Assembly (NCBI GenBank): GCA_965242605.1
Contig: CBDESS010000002.1
Coordinates: 496,001 to 560,000 of the forward strand
Direction: 5' to 3'
DNA from: JAAXHF01 sp965242605
GTDB lineage: Bacteria; Desulfobacterota; Binatia; Bin18
DNA: 64,000 bases
The notes under the pieces were generated by a model. That model was given only the letters and a program-made list of their open reading frames with translations. It was not told the DNA's origin and did no database searches. Position numbers and translations under genes: made by a program. Positions 8,783-17,764 of this stretch are shown one piece after another (the stretch's first letter is position 1; each line of letters begins with the position of its first letter).

Positions 8783-9766
8783 CTATGTGAGGCGGACGAA
8801 CTTTTGCAGGACATGGCCGTCGAGCGGGATGAGACCCTGGCGGCCGCCGGCGCTGTAGTTCACCTCGCCGACATACAGGTCGCCGCGCGAGTCAGCCCAG
8901 ATGCCGTGCGGGGCGTAGAAGTTGCCCGGCTCCAGGCCGTGCTCGCCGAAACGGTGCTGGACCTCGCCGTCGAGGGTCAGGACGCTGACGCACGACGGCG
9001 GCTCGTGGGGGGGCACTGCTGCGCCTAAGCCATTCGGCATAGGGGCCACTTTGAAGCCTAACTCGGCCACAAACAGGTTTTCGTCGGCGTCAATATACAG
9101 GTCGTCAGGCCGGCTCACATGAGTCCATTCGGTGCGGTATGCGCCCTCGCCGCTGAACACCTGGATGCGGGAGTTCTCCCGGTCGGCGACATAGACCGTG
9201 CCGCGGCGGTCAACCGCTATTGAGTGCGGGAGCTTGAACTGACCCGGGCCGCTGCCCGGCTCGCCCCAGGACAACAGCAGCTCGCCGCCGGCCGAGAACT
9301 TATGCACACGGGCGTTGCCGTAGCCGTCGGCAATATACATGGCCCCGTCCGGGGCCAGGGCGACATTGGTCACCATGTTGAAGGGGCCGGCGGCCTGCTG
9401 GACCGGGGTGGTCCAGGCGGTGAAGCCGGTGTCGGCCGGTGTGTCTTTCTGGCCCAGGGTTTTGAGCAGCGTGCCGTCGGGCTTGAACAGGCGGACGGTA
9501 TGGTCAAAGTTGTCGGCGCAGTAGATGGTATCGTCCGGGCCGATATAGATGCCGTGGGCGTTGGTGAACACGCCTTCGCCCCAGGCGTTGAGAAACGTGC
9601 CGTCACGGTCAAAGACGATCATCGGGTGCTCCCCGCGGTTAAAGGCGTACACCCGGTCTTGGGAGTCGGTGGCTACGCCGGCCACCTCTACAAAGGACCA
9701 GCCTTCGGGCAGCTGCTCCCAGCCTTCAATGACTTCGTATTCGACTTTGTTTGCGCCAAGGGCCAT
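8783..9766 (-). CDS. NHL-repeat beta-propeller protein
   Basis: The 327-residue protein is built of NHL repeats. Each has a hydrophobic strand, D-x-x-G/D and VYVADxxN-type ends, for example GIYIGPDDTIYCADNFDHTV, MYIADGYGNARVHKFSAGG and VYVADRENSRIQVFSGEGAY. The repeats predict a six-bladed propeller like those of 6-bladed hydrolases or peptidyl-glycine lyases. No signal peptide is visible, so it is probably cytosolic. No catalytic residues can be assigned. The ATG at 9766 has an AGGAGGAGG site. It lies 14 bases after the VOC gene on the same strand, so the two form an operon. Confidence 0.88.
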   Translation of the reverse strand: MALGANKVEYEVIEGWEQLPEGWSFVEVAGVATDSQDRVYAFNRGEHPMIVFDRDGTFLNAWGEGVFTNAHGIYIGPDDTIYCADNFDHTVRLFKPDGTLLKTLGQKDTPADTGFTAWTTPVQQAAGPFNMVTNVALAPDGAMYIADGYGNARVHKFSAGGELLLSWGEPGSGPGQFKLPHSIAVDRRGTVYVADRENSRIQVFSGEGAYRTEWTHVSRPDDLYIDADENLFVAELGFKVAPMPNGLGAAVPPHEPPSCVSVLTLDGEVQHRFGEHGLEPGNFYAPHGIWADSRGDLYVGEVNYSAGGRQGLIPLDGHVLQKFVRLT

Positions 9767-9780
9767 GTGAATCCTCCTCC

Positions 9781-10248
9781 TCAGGGGACGCGCTGATCGA
9801 GCTGGAGCACGATCCCGTCGGGGTCTTTGAACAGGGTGGTCAGCACCTTGCCGCCCGGGGCTTCGCCATAGGCCACGCTGTCAAAGACTGTGGGGGCCAG
9901 GACGATGGGCACGCCGGCGGCCTTGACCTTCTCAAAGGTCTCTTTGAGGTCGTCCACCCAGAAGGCGAAGTGGTGGATGCCGACCTCAGTCAGGTTGATC
10001 GCCCGGCCCGAGGTGGGGCGGTTCTGGGACAGGACGATAAAGGTGGCGGCCGGGCCGTCTTCCCAGCGCAGATACACCCCGTGGCGGCCGGGCTGCTCTG
10101 TGCTGGTGACAGTCTGGATCATGCCGCCGGGGTTTTCGTTGGGGTCGTCAAGGCTGACGCGCAGGCCGAGCAGGTCGCGGTAGAACTTCAGCGACTCGGC
10201 CATATTGCTGACGCCAATGGCGATGTGCGACGTGGCTCTGATTTTCAT
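9781..10248 (-). CDS. VOC (glyoxalase/dioxygenase fold) family protein
   Basis: The 155-residue protein has two beta-alpha-beta-beta-beta modules of the vicinal-oxygen-chelate fold. These begin SHIAIGVSNMAESLKFYRDL and GIHHFAFWVDDLKETFEKV, and the protein ends with FKDPDGIVLQL. The metal-ligand pattern H...H...E is plausible: His near residue 8, His in the second module, and an acidic residue near the end. The substrate is unknown. It is the promoter-proximal gene of a two-gene unit with the NHL protein. A GGAGG-type site precedes the ATG at 10248. Confidence 0.9.
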   Translation of the reverse strand: MKIRATSHIAIGVSNMAESLKFYRDLLGLRVSLDDPNENPGGMIQTVTSTEQPGRHGVYLRWEDGPAATFIVLSQNRPTSGRAINLTEVGIHHFAFWVDDLKETFEKVKAAGVPIVLAPTVFDSVAYGEAPGGKVLTTLFKDPDGIVLQLDQRVP

Positions 10249-10405
10249 GCCTCCCTCCTTTGCACAGGCGCTTCTGCCTGGCAGCTATGACATGCTTTCT
10301 GGCCGGCGTCCAGACCGCGGGCGCTCAGCCGACGTAGGCCCGCGCGTGGCGGATCAGGCGGCTTTTGAGCTCGGCGAGGCACGGTTCGAGCCGCAGCGGA
10401 TACGG

Positions 10406-10963
10406 ATGTGGAGCGCTGAGCCGTATAAGTCCTTGGAAAACGTGAAGGTTGACCTGGGACGAGTCAATGTCTTCATTGGTGCCAATGGCAGCGGAAAGAG
10501 TAATCTTCTGGAGGCTTTGGGAGTTCTCTCCGCGGCGGCTGAAGGCAAAGTTGATGACCAGACTTTGCTGGCCCGTGGTGTCCGTCCTGGCCTTCCCTCA
10601 TTGTACAAATCTGCCTTTCCCGCCAAATCCGGGAAGAGAATTCAGCCGCATCTGTACTTCGCAGCGCACAGCGCGCAAGCCAGATATGAAGTCTCGCTGC
10701 ATGACTCCTTGAAGTTGAAAGAACCCGCCCCCTGGAGATTTAAGACAGAACTGTGGGAAGACGACAACGGGACAAAGCTCGTTGGACATGGCCCCCGAGG
10801 CCCAAAGACGAATACCGAACGGGGACTCGTTGCGCTGAAGGCGGGAGACCTTCCTGATGGTGCCGCCTTGGAGTTGCTGACGTTGCTGCAAGGCTACGTC
10901 ATCTTTTCGCCAACAACGCCTCTATTGTGTGGGGTTGTCCCGGAAACGCAACCGAGGCGGTAA
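10406..10963 (+). pseudogene. AAA family ATPase (RecF/OLD-like AAA_15/AAA_21), C-terminally truncated
   Basis: The frame has the N-terminal part of an SMC/RecF-like ATPase: YKSLENVKVDLGRVNVFIGA, then GSGKSNLLEALG (Walker A about 25 residues in). It continues to the YVIFSPTTPLLCGVVPETQP motif common in this family. It stops at 10963, where the family continues for about another 200 residues. The ABC signature, Walker B and D-loop are all missing, so ATP hydrolysis is not possible as it stands. The break lies against a remnant of an oppositely oriented gene (pncB), suggesting one deletion or recombination joint. The start is uncertain; ATG 10406 has no good ribosome site. Confidence 0.7.
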
Positions 10964-10966
10964 ACT

Positions 10967-11139
10967 GAAAGTGGGTGAGGAAGTCGAGCGCATAGGACCA
11001 AGCCGCAGGCCAAGCTGAACGCGCCCCCAGACGGGTTGTGGCGAAAGGACAGGTGAAACACGGCCTGGGCATCAACCATGCCCGACCGCCACTAGCCGTA
11101 GGCCATAGTGAGTTGGTACAGGTCGGACGGGATGTGCAT
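10967..11139 (-). pseudogene. pncB: Nicotinate phosphoribosyltransferase N-terminal remnant
   Basis: On the minus strand from ATG 11139 the peptide is MHIPSDLYQLTMAYG, then a TAG, then WRSGMVDAQAVFHLSFRHNP and SGGAFSLACGL. This is the N-terminus of bacterial nicotinate phosphoribosyltransferase (compare the family DLYQLTMAxxYW start), with TAG where an aromatic codon is expected. After ACGL the match continues in another frame as YALDFLTHFQFTAS, so there is also a frameshift. The rest of the roughly 450-residue enzyme is gone. It lies 19 bases downstream of the ThDP enzyme gene on the same strand. A functional NAD-salvage gene would have to be elsewhere. Confidence 0.8.
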
Positions 11140-11158
11140 CTCGCGGTCCAGGCCGGTC

Positions 11159-12736
11159 TTATTCCAGGTTGGCCTCGATCAGCAGCGGGCCCGGGCTGCC
11201 AAAGCCGTACCGCAGGGCGTCGTTCAGCGCTTCGGCGCTGTGGACAGCCCGGGCCTCAACCCCAAAGCCTTCGGCCAGCTTCACAAAGTCAAACACCGGT
11301 GAGTCAAGGCCGGTCAGCGACAGGCTGGCTTGGCCCGGGGTGATCTTGGCCCGTTCCAGCTCCCAGCGCAAAATGGAGTAGGCCAGGTTTTTGCAGATGA
11401 TGGAGGTGACGTTCTGTTTTTCGCGGGCCATTGTCCACAGCGCCTGGATGGTATACAGGGACGAGCCGTCGCCTTCCAGGCATACTACCGGCCGGTCCGG
11501 GGCCGCGGCGGCCGCTCCCGCGGCACACGGCAGGCCCTGGCCGATCGAGCCGCCGGTCAGGGTCATATAGGTGAAGGCCGGTGCGCCCGCGGCCATTGGA
11601 TAATAGGCAAAGCCGGCGGTCGCTCCCTCGTCCATCACAATAGCGTTGTCAGGCTGGAGGGCGGCTACTGCCTGGCACATGGTGAGCGGCGTCAGCCGGC
11701 CGGTCGGCGGGGCCGGCCGGTCGGGGGTAGGGGCTTGGCGTTCGGGTGGGGCGTTAAGTGCCTCGGCCAAGGCGATCACCGCTGCTGCGGGATCGACCTC
11801 GGCGTCACACACCTCAATCAGTTCGGCGTTTTCGGCGTACAGACCGCTGCGGTTGTTGGGATAGCCGAAAAAGGCCACCGGCTTTGCGGCTCCGGCCAGC
11901 ACCAGGCTGGTATACGGCTCCAGGACCTGGCGGGCGGCCTCTGGGGCGTAGGGGATTTTGTCCGGGCAGATCAGCCCCCGGCCCCGGTCCTGGACCGGCG
12001 GAAAGGTCGGGGCCAGGACCTTGCAGCCGGTGGCTTGGGCGATCCGGTCGGCGGCCCGCAGGCCGGCGGCTCGCAGCGCGCTGCCGCCCAGCACCAGGGC
12101 TGCCCCCGGCCGACTGAGGGCCTGCGCCGCGCGCTTGACCGCCTCGGGCTGGGGCGGGGCCGGCTGCGGGGGCGTGGGTTGGGGGAGGGGGGAGTTGAGC
12201 TTGGCCCACTGCATGTCGCCGGGCAGGATCAGCGTGCCCGGGCCGCTCGGCCGCCGGGTGGCTCTGGCAATCACCTCGGCCATGTCCGCGGCCACATCCT
12301 CTGGCCGGGCCGGGGTTTTGACATAGTGGGCCATTGGCTGGGCCAGGGTGGCGATGTCGGAGGTCAGCGGCGCGTCTGCGGCGATATGCCAGGTGGCGTG
12401 CTCACCGACGACCGAAACGACGGGCGAGTTGGCCTTGCGGGCGTTGTGCAGGTTGGCCAGGCCGTTGGCCAAGCCCGGGCCGAGGTGGAGGAGGGCCAGG
12501 GCCGGCCGGCCGGTGATCCGGGTATAGCCGTCCGCGGCACCGGTACACACCCCCTCGAAGACGGCCAGGACCGGCCGGATGTGCGGGCAGTGGTCAAGCG
12601 CTTCCACCAGGTAGAGTTCGGTTGTGCCCGGATTGGCAAAGCAGACATCAATGCCGGCCGCGGCCGCGGTCCGAATGACCGCCTCTGCCCCGGTCATGTC
12701 GGTATGCGTTGGTGTTGCAGTGCGCTCAGTCGCCAT
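11159..12736 (-). CDS. Thiamine-diphosphate-dependent enzyme, acetolactate synthase-like
   Basis: The 525-residue protein has the three-domain ThDP fold. The N-terminal PYR domain has the activating Glu in VFEGVCTGAADGYTR and FANPGTTELYLVEAL. A central Rossmann-like domain follows. The C-terminal PP domain has the Mg-ThDP motif GDGSS at about 422 through N450. The sequence is closer to the mixed benzoylformate decarboxylase/acetolactate-synthase-like group than to true biosynthetic IlvB, and no small subunit is present. The central domain is Pro/Ala-rich (PQPTPPQPAPPQP). The ATG at 12736 has GAGGAG upstream. The gene is divergent from a LysR regulator, which probably controls it. The frame extends further upstream, but that part overlaps the LysR gene and is spurious. 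Confidence 0.9.
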   Translation of the reverse strand: MATERTATPTHTDMTGAEAVIRTAAAAGIDVCFANPGTTELYLVEALDHCPHIRPVLAVFEGVCTGAADGYTRITGRPALALLHLGPGLANGLANLHNARKANSPVVSVVGEHATWHIAADAPLTSDIATLAQPMAHYVKTPARPEDVAADMAEVIARATRRPSGPGTLILPGDMQWAKLNSPLPQPTPPQPAPPQPEAVKRAAQALSRPGAALVLGGSALRAAGLRAADRIAQATGCKVLAPTFPPVQDRGRGLICPDKIPYAPEAARQVLEPYTSLVLAGAAKPVAFFGYPNNRSGLYAENAELIEVCDAEVDPAAAVIALAEALNAPPERQAPTPDRPAPPTGRLTPLTMCQAVAALQPDNAIVMDEGATAGFAYYPMAAGAPAFTYMTLTGGSIGQGLPCAAGAAAAAPDRPVVCLEGDGSSLYTIQALWTMAREKQNVTSIICKNLAYSILRWELERAKITPGQASLSLTGLDSPVFDFVKLAEGFGVEARAVHSAEALNDALRYGFGSPGPLLIEANLE

Positions 12737-12862
12737 AGCAACTTCTCCTCTCTTCCCCAGAACATGCTGGGCGGGGGTCGGGGTGTCAACCGTCCAGGGA
12801 CTCGCCAGGGACTCGGAGCCTGGACAGGCGGGGGGATTTTTGGCAGGTTGCTGTATGCTGTC
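12737..12862. promoter_or_regulatory. Divergent control region between ThDP enzyme and LysR gene
   Basis: This 126-base intergenic space separates two head-to-head genes, the classic LysR arrangement. On the minus strand a perfect -35 TTGACA (12784-12789) stands 17 bases from a poor -10 CATGTT (12761-12766), aimed at the ThDP gene. On the plus strand a TATGCT lies only 3 bases before the LysR ATG, so its transcript could be almost leaderless. The LysR-binding motif itself (T-N11-A) cannot be fixed by eye. Confidence 0.4.
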
Positions 12863-13747
12863 ATGCACCTGGAAACCTTCAAAGTCTTCTGTGATGTGGT
12901 TGAGACGGGCAGTTTCTCGCGGGCCGCGGCCAAGAACCTGCTGACCCAATCCGCGGTCAGCCAGCAGATCCGCAGCCTTGAAGCCCACTACGACCGGCAG
13001 CTCGTGGAGCGCGCCCGGGGCCGCATCCGGCTCACCCAGGCCGGGGAAGCCCTGTATCAGGTCGGCAAGCAGATCGCCCAGAAGTACCGCGAGATTGAAG
13101 AAGGGCTGCAAGCGCTGTCGAACTCGGTGGCTGGCAGCGTGCGGGTGACAACCGTCTACAGCGTCGGGCTGTACGAGCTGTCGGCCCCGCTCAAACGCTA
13201 TCTTCAGACCTTCCCCGAGGTTGAGGTTCACCTTGAGTACACCCGGGTCAACAAAATCTATGAGGATGTGAGCAGCGGGGATATTGACCTGGGCATCGTC
13301 GCTTACCCCAACAAACGGTCCCAGATTGTGGTCACGCCGTTTCGGGAAGATCGGCTGGTGCTGGTGTGCGCCCCCCAGCACCCGTTTGCCGCGCTCGACA
13401 GCTTGCCGATGAAACAGCTTGACCGGGAGAAGTTTGTCGGCTTTGAGCGGGATATTCCGACCCGCCGGGCGCTTGACCGCATCTTTCGCCGCCACCATGT
13501 CCGGGTCCAGTACACGACCGAGGTGGACAATATCGAAACGGTCAAGCGGATCGTCGAACTCGGCTCAAGCCTGGCTATTGTGCCCGAGCCGAGCATCGCC
13601 CAGGAGGTCCAGAACGCCACCCTGAAGGTGATTCCGTTTGCCGACGAGGTGGTGATGCGACCGCTGGGGATTATCTCCAAGCGGGGCCGGCGTTTCACCC
13701 CCGCGGTCCAGGAGTTTGTGAACTTCCTGCGGGGGGTGTCGGGCTAG
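12863..13747 (+). CDS. LysR family transcriptional regulator (CysB-like)
   Basis: The 294-residue protein starts with the LysR helix-turn-helix: HLETFKVFCDVVETGSFSRA, AKNLLTQSAVSQQIRSLE and GRIRLTQAGEALY. A linker helix and a periplasmic-binding-like effector domain (about residues 90-294) follow, with VRVTTVYSVGLYELSAPL and DIDLGIVAYP. Such proteins bind DNA as tetramers and respond to a small ligand, often one made or used by the divergent gene product, here the ThDP enzyme. The start at ATG 12863 matches the family N-terminus. The long open frame upstream is antisense to the ThDP gene and not coding. Confidence 0.93.
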   Translation: MHLETFKVFCDVVETGSFSRAAAKNLLTQSAVSQQIRSLEAHYDRQLVERARGRIRLTQAGEALYQVGKQIAQKYREIEEGLQALSNSVAGSVRVTTVYSVGLYELSAPLKRYLQTFPEVEVHLEYTRVNKIYEDVSSGDIDLGIVAYPNKRSQIVVTPFREDRLVLVCAPQHPFAALDSLPMKQLDREKFVGFERDIPTRRALDRIFRRHHVRVQYTTEVDNIETVKRIVELGSSLAIVPEPSIAQEVQNATLKVIPFADEVVMRPLGIISKRGRRFTPAVQEFVNFLRGVSG

Positions 13748-13752
13748 CGGCA

Positions 13753-15488
13753 ATGCTCCTGCGGTGTGTCCGTGGTGTCAGCCCTGCGAGCTGGCGCGCC
13801 GCTCTGGCCGGCGGGTCTGTGGTGGTGCTGACGGTCCTGGCCTTCCTGCCGATACTGCTGTGGGGCGGCTGGGTCTGGGATGACCTCTACTATGTCAGAT
13901 GGAACCCGCGCCTGGTGGGCGGCGAGGGGCTGTACGCCCTGTGGTTCGAGGCCGGGCAAGCCGGCGGACGCCCTGGGCCGGTCTTTGGCCGAGCGAGATG
14001 TGTACTGGTGGCCGCTTCTGTATTCGAGCCTGTGGCTGGAGCGTTGGCTGTGGGGCGAGTTCTGCGCAACGAAGTTTCATGCGACGAACATCGCCATTCA
14101 CAGCCTGAACGTGTGGCTGGTGTGGGCTTTGCTGCGGCGTTTTGAGGTGCCGGGGGCGTGGGTGATCGCGCTGGTGTTTGCGATCCATCCGGGGTCAGAT
14201 GATGGCCCCGGCCCTGGTGATGGGGCGTAAGGAGATGCTGGCGTCGGCGTGTGTGCTGCTGGCGGTGTGGGTGTGGTTTCCGCGTGGCGGGGAGCAGGGC
14301 GCGGTTTCGTGGTGGCGGGTCGGGTCGGTGTGCCTGCTGGTGGTGGTGGGCAGCCTGTTCAAGACGCAGGCGGTCATTATCCCCGCGGCCGTGGCGATAG
14401 TCCACTGGTGGCGGGGCCGGCCGGCTGACACGGGCGGTGTGGCTGCGCCTGGTGCCGGTGGCCGGGGTGTCGGTCATGGTGGCCGGGCTGGCCTGGTACA
14501 TGTTCGCGGTGGTCAGCTATTCCAACTTTCACGATTTCAGCCTGCCCGAGCGCATTATGATCGCGGCGCGGTCGGTGTGGTTGCACGGCTTCCTGTCGCT
14601 GGCACCGGTCGAGAGCGCGGTGCGCTTCTGGCGCTGGAAGGTGTCGGTGGCTGACCCGCTGGGCTGGCTGGCGCTGGCGGCTTGCGTCGGCGGGCTGGTG
14701 ATCCTGTGTCGGACTGCGCCCAAGAGTCGCAGCCCGCTGGCCGCAGCCGTGTGGTTTGTGGTGTGCATGTCCCCCACCCCTGGGGGTGGTTGACCACCAT
14801 GCGATGGGCTTGTCTTTTGCGTTTTCCCGCCACCGCTATCTGGCGTCGATTGCTTCCATCGCCCTGGTCGTCGGGCTGGTCTACGCTTGGCTGCGGGCGC
14901 ACGGGTCTGCCGCTATGCAGGCGGCGGGACGGCTGGCCGCGGCCGCGTTGATTGTGGCGTGTCTGGTGGCCGACCTGCGGTCCTCGTTTGCTTTTGCGAG
15001 TTCTTCGGCATGGTGGACCCGCATGGCTCGCTACCAGCCTGAGTGGGACTGGCTGCAAAGCACCCTGGTGTGGGCCTTGTCGGCTGAGGGCCGCCATGAG
15101 GAAGCGCTGGAGATTGCCCGGCGCAATGTGGATTCAGACCCGCTGAGCCTGCGCTTTCGCCGTGATCTGGGGTTTGCCTACGCGCTGGCCGAAGACCCGG
15201 GCAACGCGGATGCGCCACTACCAAGTGGTCGCGGACGCCCTGGAGGCTGACCCGTCGCTGATGCGTCGGACTTCGCGCCTGCGGCGGCGTGAGCACCTCT
15301 GGAAGATGCCTCTGGATCAGCGGGAGGTGTCCTATCTGCGCTTCGGGTATGAGCGTCTGCTGAGGTGCGCCGGCAAAGAAGCCGAGGCGGCACATCAGCG
15401 CCGGCTGGCTCAACGTTTGTACCCGCATGTCGATTTTGACCAAGTGTACACGAACGACACTGCCCACAGTTGTCGGGGGCCGTGGTAG
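13753..15488 (+). pseudogene. TMTC-like membrane glycosyltransferase with TPR tail, broken by five frameshifts
   Basis: Homology runs through three frames in turn. First come WDDLYYVRWNPRL (the acidic loop typical of GT-C enzymes) and ERDVYWWPLLYSSLWLERW. Then come ATNIAIHSLNVWLVWALL, VMGRKEMLASACVLLAVW, RLVPVAGVSVMVAGLAWY, VVDHHAMGLSFAFSRHRYL, and a TPR-like helical tail. The shifts fall near 13955, 14200, 14425, 14770 and 15215. All five move the frame the same way (net +1). Without them the protein would be about 575 residues, resembling bacterial O-mannosyl or O-GlcNAc-type membrane proteins. As it stands no full-length product is possible. Genuine decay and local sequence error both remain open. 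Confidence 0.75.
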
Positions 15489-15498
15489 GGAGTTGATG

Positions 15499-17629
15499 AT
15501 GTCTGGCGTGCGGAGCGTCATTGGCTGGACCGGGGGGATACGGCTGCTTGCAGAGCCGTCGAGCTATCTGTTGGTGTTGGCTCTGCTGGCCACAGGGATT
15601 GCCAAGACGGGCAGCCTGCTGGCTCTCCGTCCGGCGGTCGAATGGTGGGCGCTTCCCAGGGCAGTCTTGCCCGACATCGTTGGTGTTCATGGGGTTGGCG
15701 GGGGCTTTTGCCTGGTGCGAGGAGGCGTATGGACGCTTCGTCGTCTGCGTGACTGTCCCCGTGGCCGCGGTTGTGGCTGTGGTGGCCGCACTCAACGCCG
15801 TCTACCTGACTGGTGCCGGTCAGCAGTGGAGTTGGTTCATTGTCGAGATACTGCTCAAACAGTGGGCTGAGGCCGAAACGGTCGTGCGCGGCACTCTTAC
15901 GCCCCTGCTCGTGGTCTGGCTCGGGCTGGTGGTCGCGCTGCTCGGTTGTGTGTTAATAGCCCTGCGTCTGCTGCTGCGGCACTACACGGGAGCCTGGGAC
16001 CGGCGCGGGCACGGTTGGGCGCGGACCTGCTGCGCGTGGCTGTTGGCCGTGCCAGCCGCACTGCTGAGCTACGCGCTGCCCCCTCCGCGTTCGGTTGAGG
16101 TGTACACCCTGGAAAAGAACGTGTTTGTCACCATCGCCCGGACCGCGCTCCGCCGGTTCGACACGGGCAGCTTCACCGGCTATGAGCACAAGCGGCTGGT
16201 GAGCGATACTGCGATAGATGCTTTTGCGTCGGGCGAGCGCCCGAATGTGCTGTTTTATTTGCTTGAATCGGCGCGCTACGACCACACTTCACTGGCCCCG
16301 GTCGGAATGCGGCAGGCCGAGACCCCGGTACTCGCCCAGTTGGCCGCGCGGGCGGTGGTGGGCCATCAGGTCCGCACCGTGTTGCCGCACTCTATCAAGT
16401 CGCTGTTCTCAATGCTGTGCATGGGGCTGCCCACGATGCAGCGGGGCGTCATTGAGGTCTCGCACGATCCAGAGCTTCAGTGTCTTCCGTCCATCTTGCG
16501 GCACGCCGGCTACCGCACAGCGTTTTTTCAGAGCGCGTTCGGCTCCTTTGAGCAGATGCCACGGCTGGTCAAGAACTTCGGTTACGAACACTTTGAGGCG
16601 TGGGAGGATTTCCGAAAAGTGGGAGGGGAAGGGGAGGTCCTCGGCTACTTTGCCTCCGAAGACGACGTACTAGCCCCTGCGTTGGCCCGCTGGCTCGACG
16701 CCGGCGACAGTTCACAGCCCTTTTTCGCTACGCTCCTCACGTCGGCAGCCCACCATCCGTACCAGTTGCCGCAGAAGCTCCGCTCGCGCCTGGCCGAGGA
16801 GGGCAAGCCGAGCGAGACACCGGCGCAGCGCTACGCACGGTTGATAGAAGAGACCGACCGGGTGCTGGGTCTTGTGCTTGAGGTGTTGCGTGATCGGGAG
16901 CTCCTCAACAACACCTTGGTCCTGGTGGTCGGCGACCACGGCGAGGGATTTGGCGATCATGGCGTACTCCAGCATGACAACAACTACTTTGAAGAAGGGT
17001 TGCGGGTCCCGCTGGTGTTGGCCGGGCCTGGCATCGCGCCGGGGCGCATTGACCAGAATATCAGTCTGATCGATATCACACCCACGCTGCTGGCGCATTG
17101 GAACATGGAGATTATGCCCGAATTGCGCGGCAGACTGTTGGGCCGCAATTTTCTCGATCCCGGGTTTGATACCCGCGGGGTTCCACGTTTTTTTGGCTGT
17201 TACAGTGCTATGCGCTGTCGCGGTTTCGTGCTTGATCGGCATAAGCTGGTCTATATGCCGGAACACGACGAGACCTGGGTCTTTGACCTGGACGCCGACC
17301 CTGACGAGCGCGAGCCCATCGTGGCCGGTGCCAATCTCCTCCAACACGTTGGGCGCTTGCACAACCTCATTGACAGCCATCGCACCTCCGAGTGGCGGAT
17401 GGTGTATGCGGAGGTCAGCTATGGCGACTGGCTCTGCCCCGAAGGGGTGGAGCAGTGTCGGCATCCAGAGGCGACGGATGTGCGGTATCGGCGCAATAAA
17501 GCCGAGGAGGGCAAGCGGGCTTTTGACTCCGTTGGAGCTGAGGCGTGCGGACATTTGGGCTTCTCCTGGCAGGAGAGTCCTGATTCAACTGCGACTGTAG
17601 TGAAATCCAAGACGAACGGGTTGTGGTGA
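15499..17629 (+). pseudogene. Membrane sulfatase-family (LtaS/phosphoglycerol-transferase-like) protein with one N-terminal frameshift
   Basis: The extracellular alkaline-phosphatase-fold domain (from about 16240) is intact. It has PNVLFYLLESARYDHTS, the nucleophile region TVLPHSIKSLFSMLC, then LVVGDHGEGFGDHG and EEGLRVPLVLAGPG. This is the LtaS/phosphoethanolamine-transferase/sulfatase superfamily. The N-terminal membrane part begins at ATG 15499 (AGGGAG upstream) with AEPSSYLLVLALLATGIA. It then shifts frame near 15665-15690 into SLVFMGLAGAFAWCEEAYGR. That shift is again net +1, like the five in the gene just upstream. If the shift is a sequence error, the gene is a normal membrane-anchored surface-polymer modifying enzyme of roughly 710 residues. 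A shorter product starting inside the second frame would lose the first membrane helices. Confidence 0.75.
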
Positions 17630-17764
17630 CCGATTTCATGCTGCATCCCCCGGCTGGGGATAGCCTCCACAGGCGGATCGGGCTGGACAGGTGCGGAGAA
17701 GTTTGGCATCTTGGCGCGTGTTCTGATTCTGGATGACCCGAAGAAGGCTTTGGAGTAGCAGGCT

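Noticed and set aside
11159..13498. A 779-codon minus-strand frame as one long ThDP enzyme
   Set aside because: The part upstream of 12736 is antisense to the LysR gene. A good ribosome site and the family N-terminus are at 12736.
11330..13747. An 805-codon plus-strand frame covering the ThDP enzyme and LysR genes
   Set aside because: Only its last 294 codons are LysR. The first part is antisense to the ThDP enzyme gene, has no domain and is Gly/Arg-rich, as expected from a GC-rich mirror frame.
13753..15690. Programmed ribosomal frameshifting in the glycosyltransferase and sulfatase genes
   Set aside because: Six shifts in under 2 kb, no slippery heptamer with a following structure at each site, and no known system works this way. 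Decay or sequence error is simpler.
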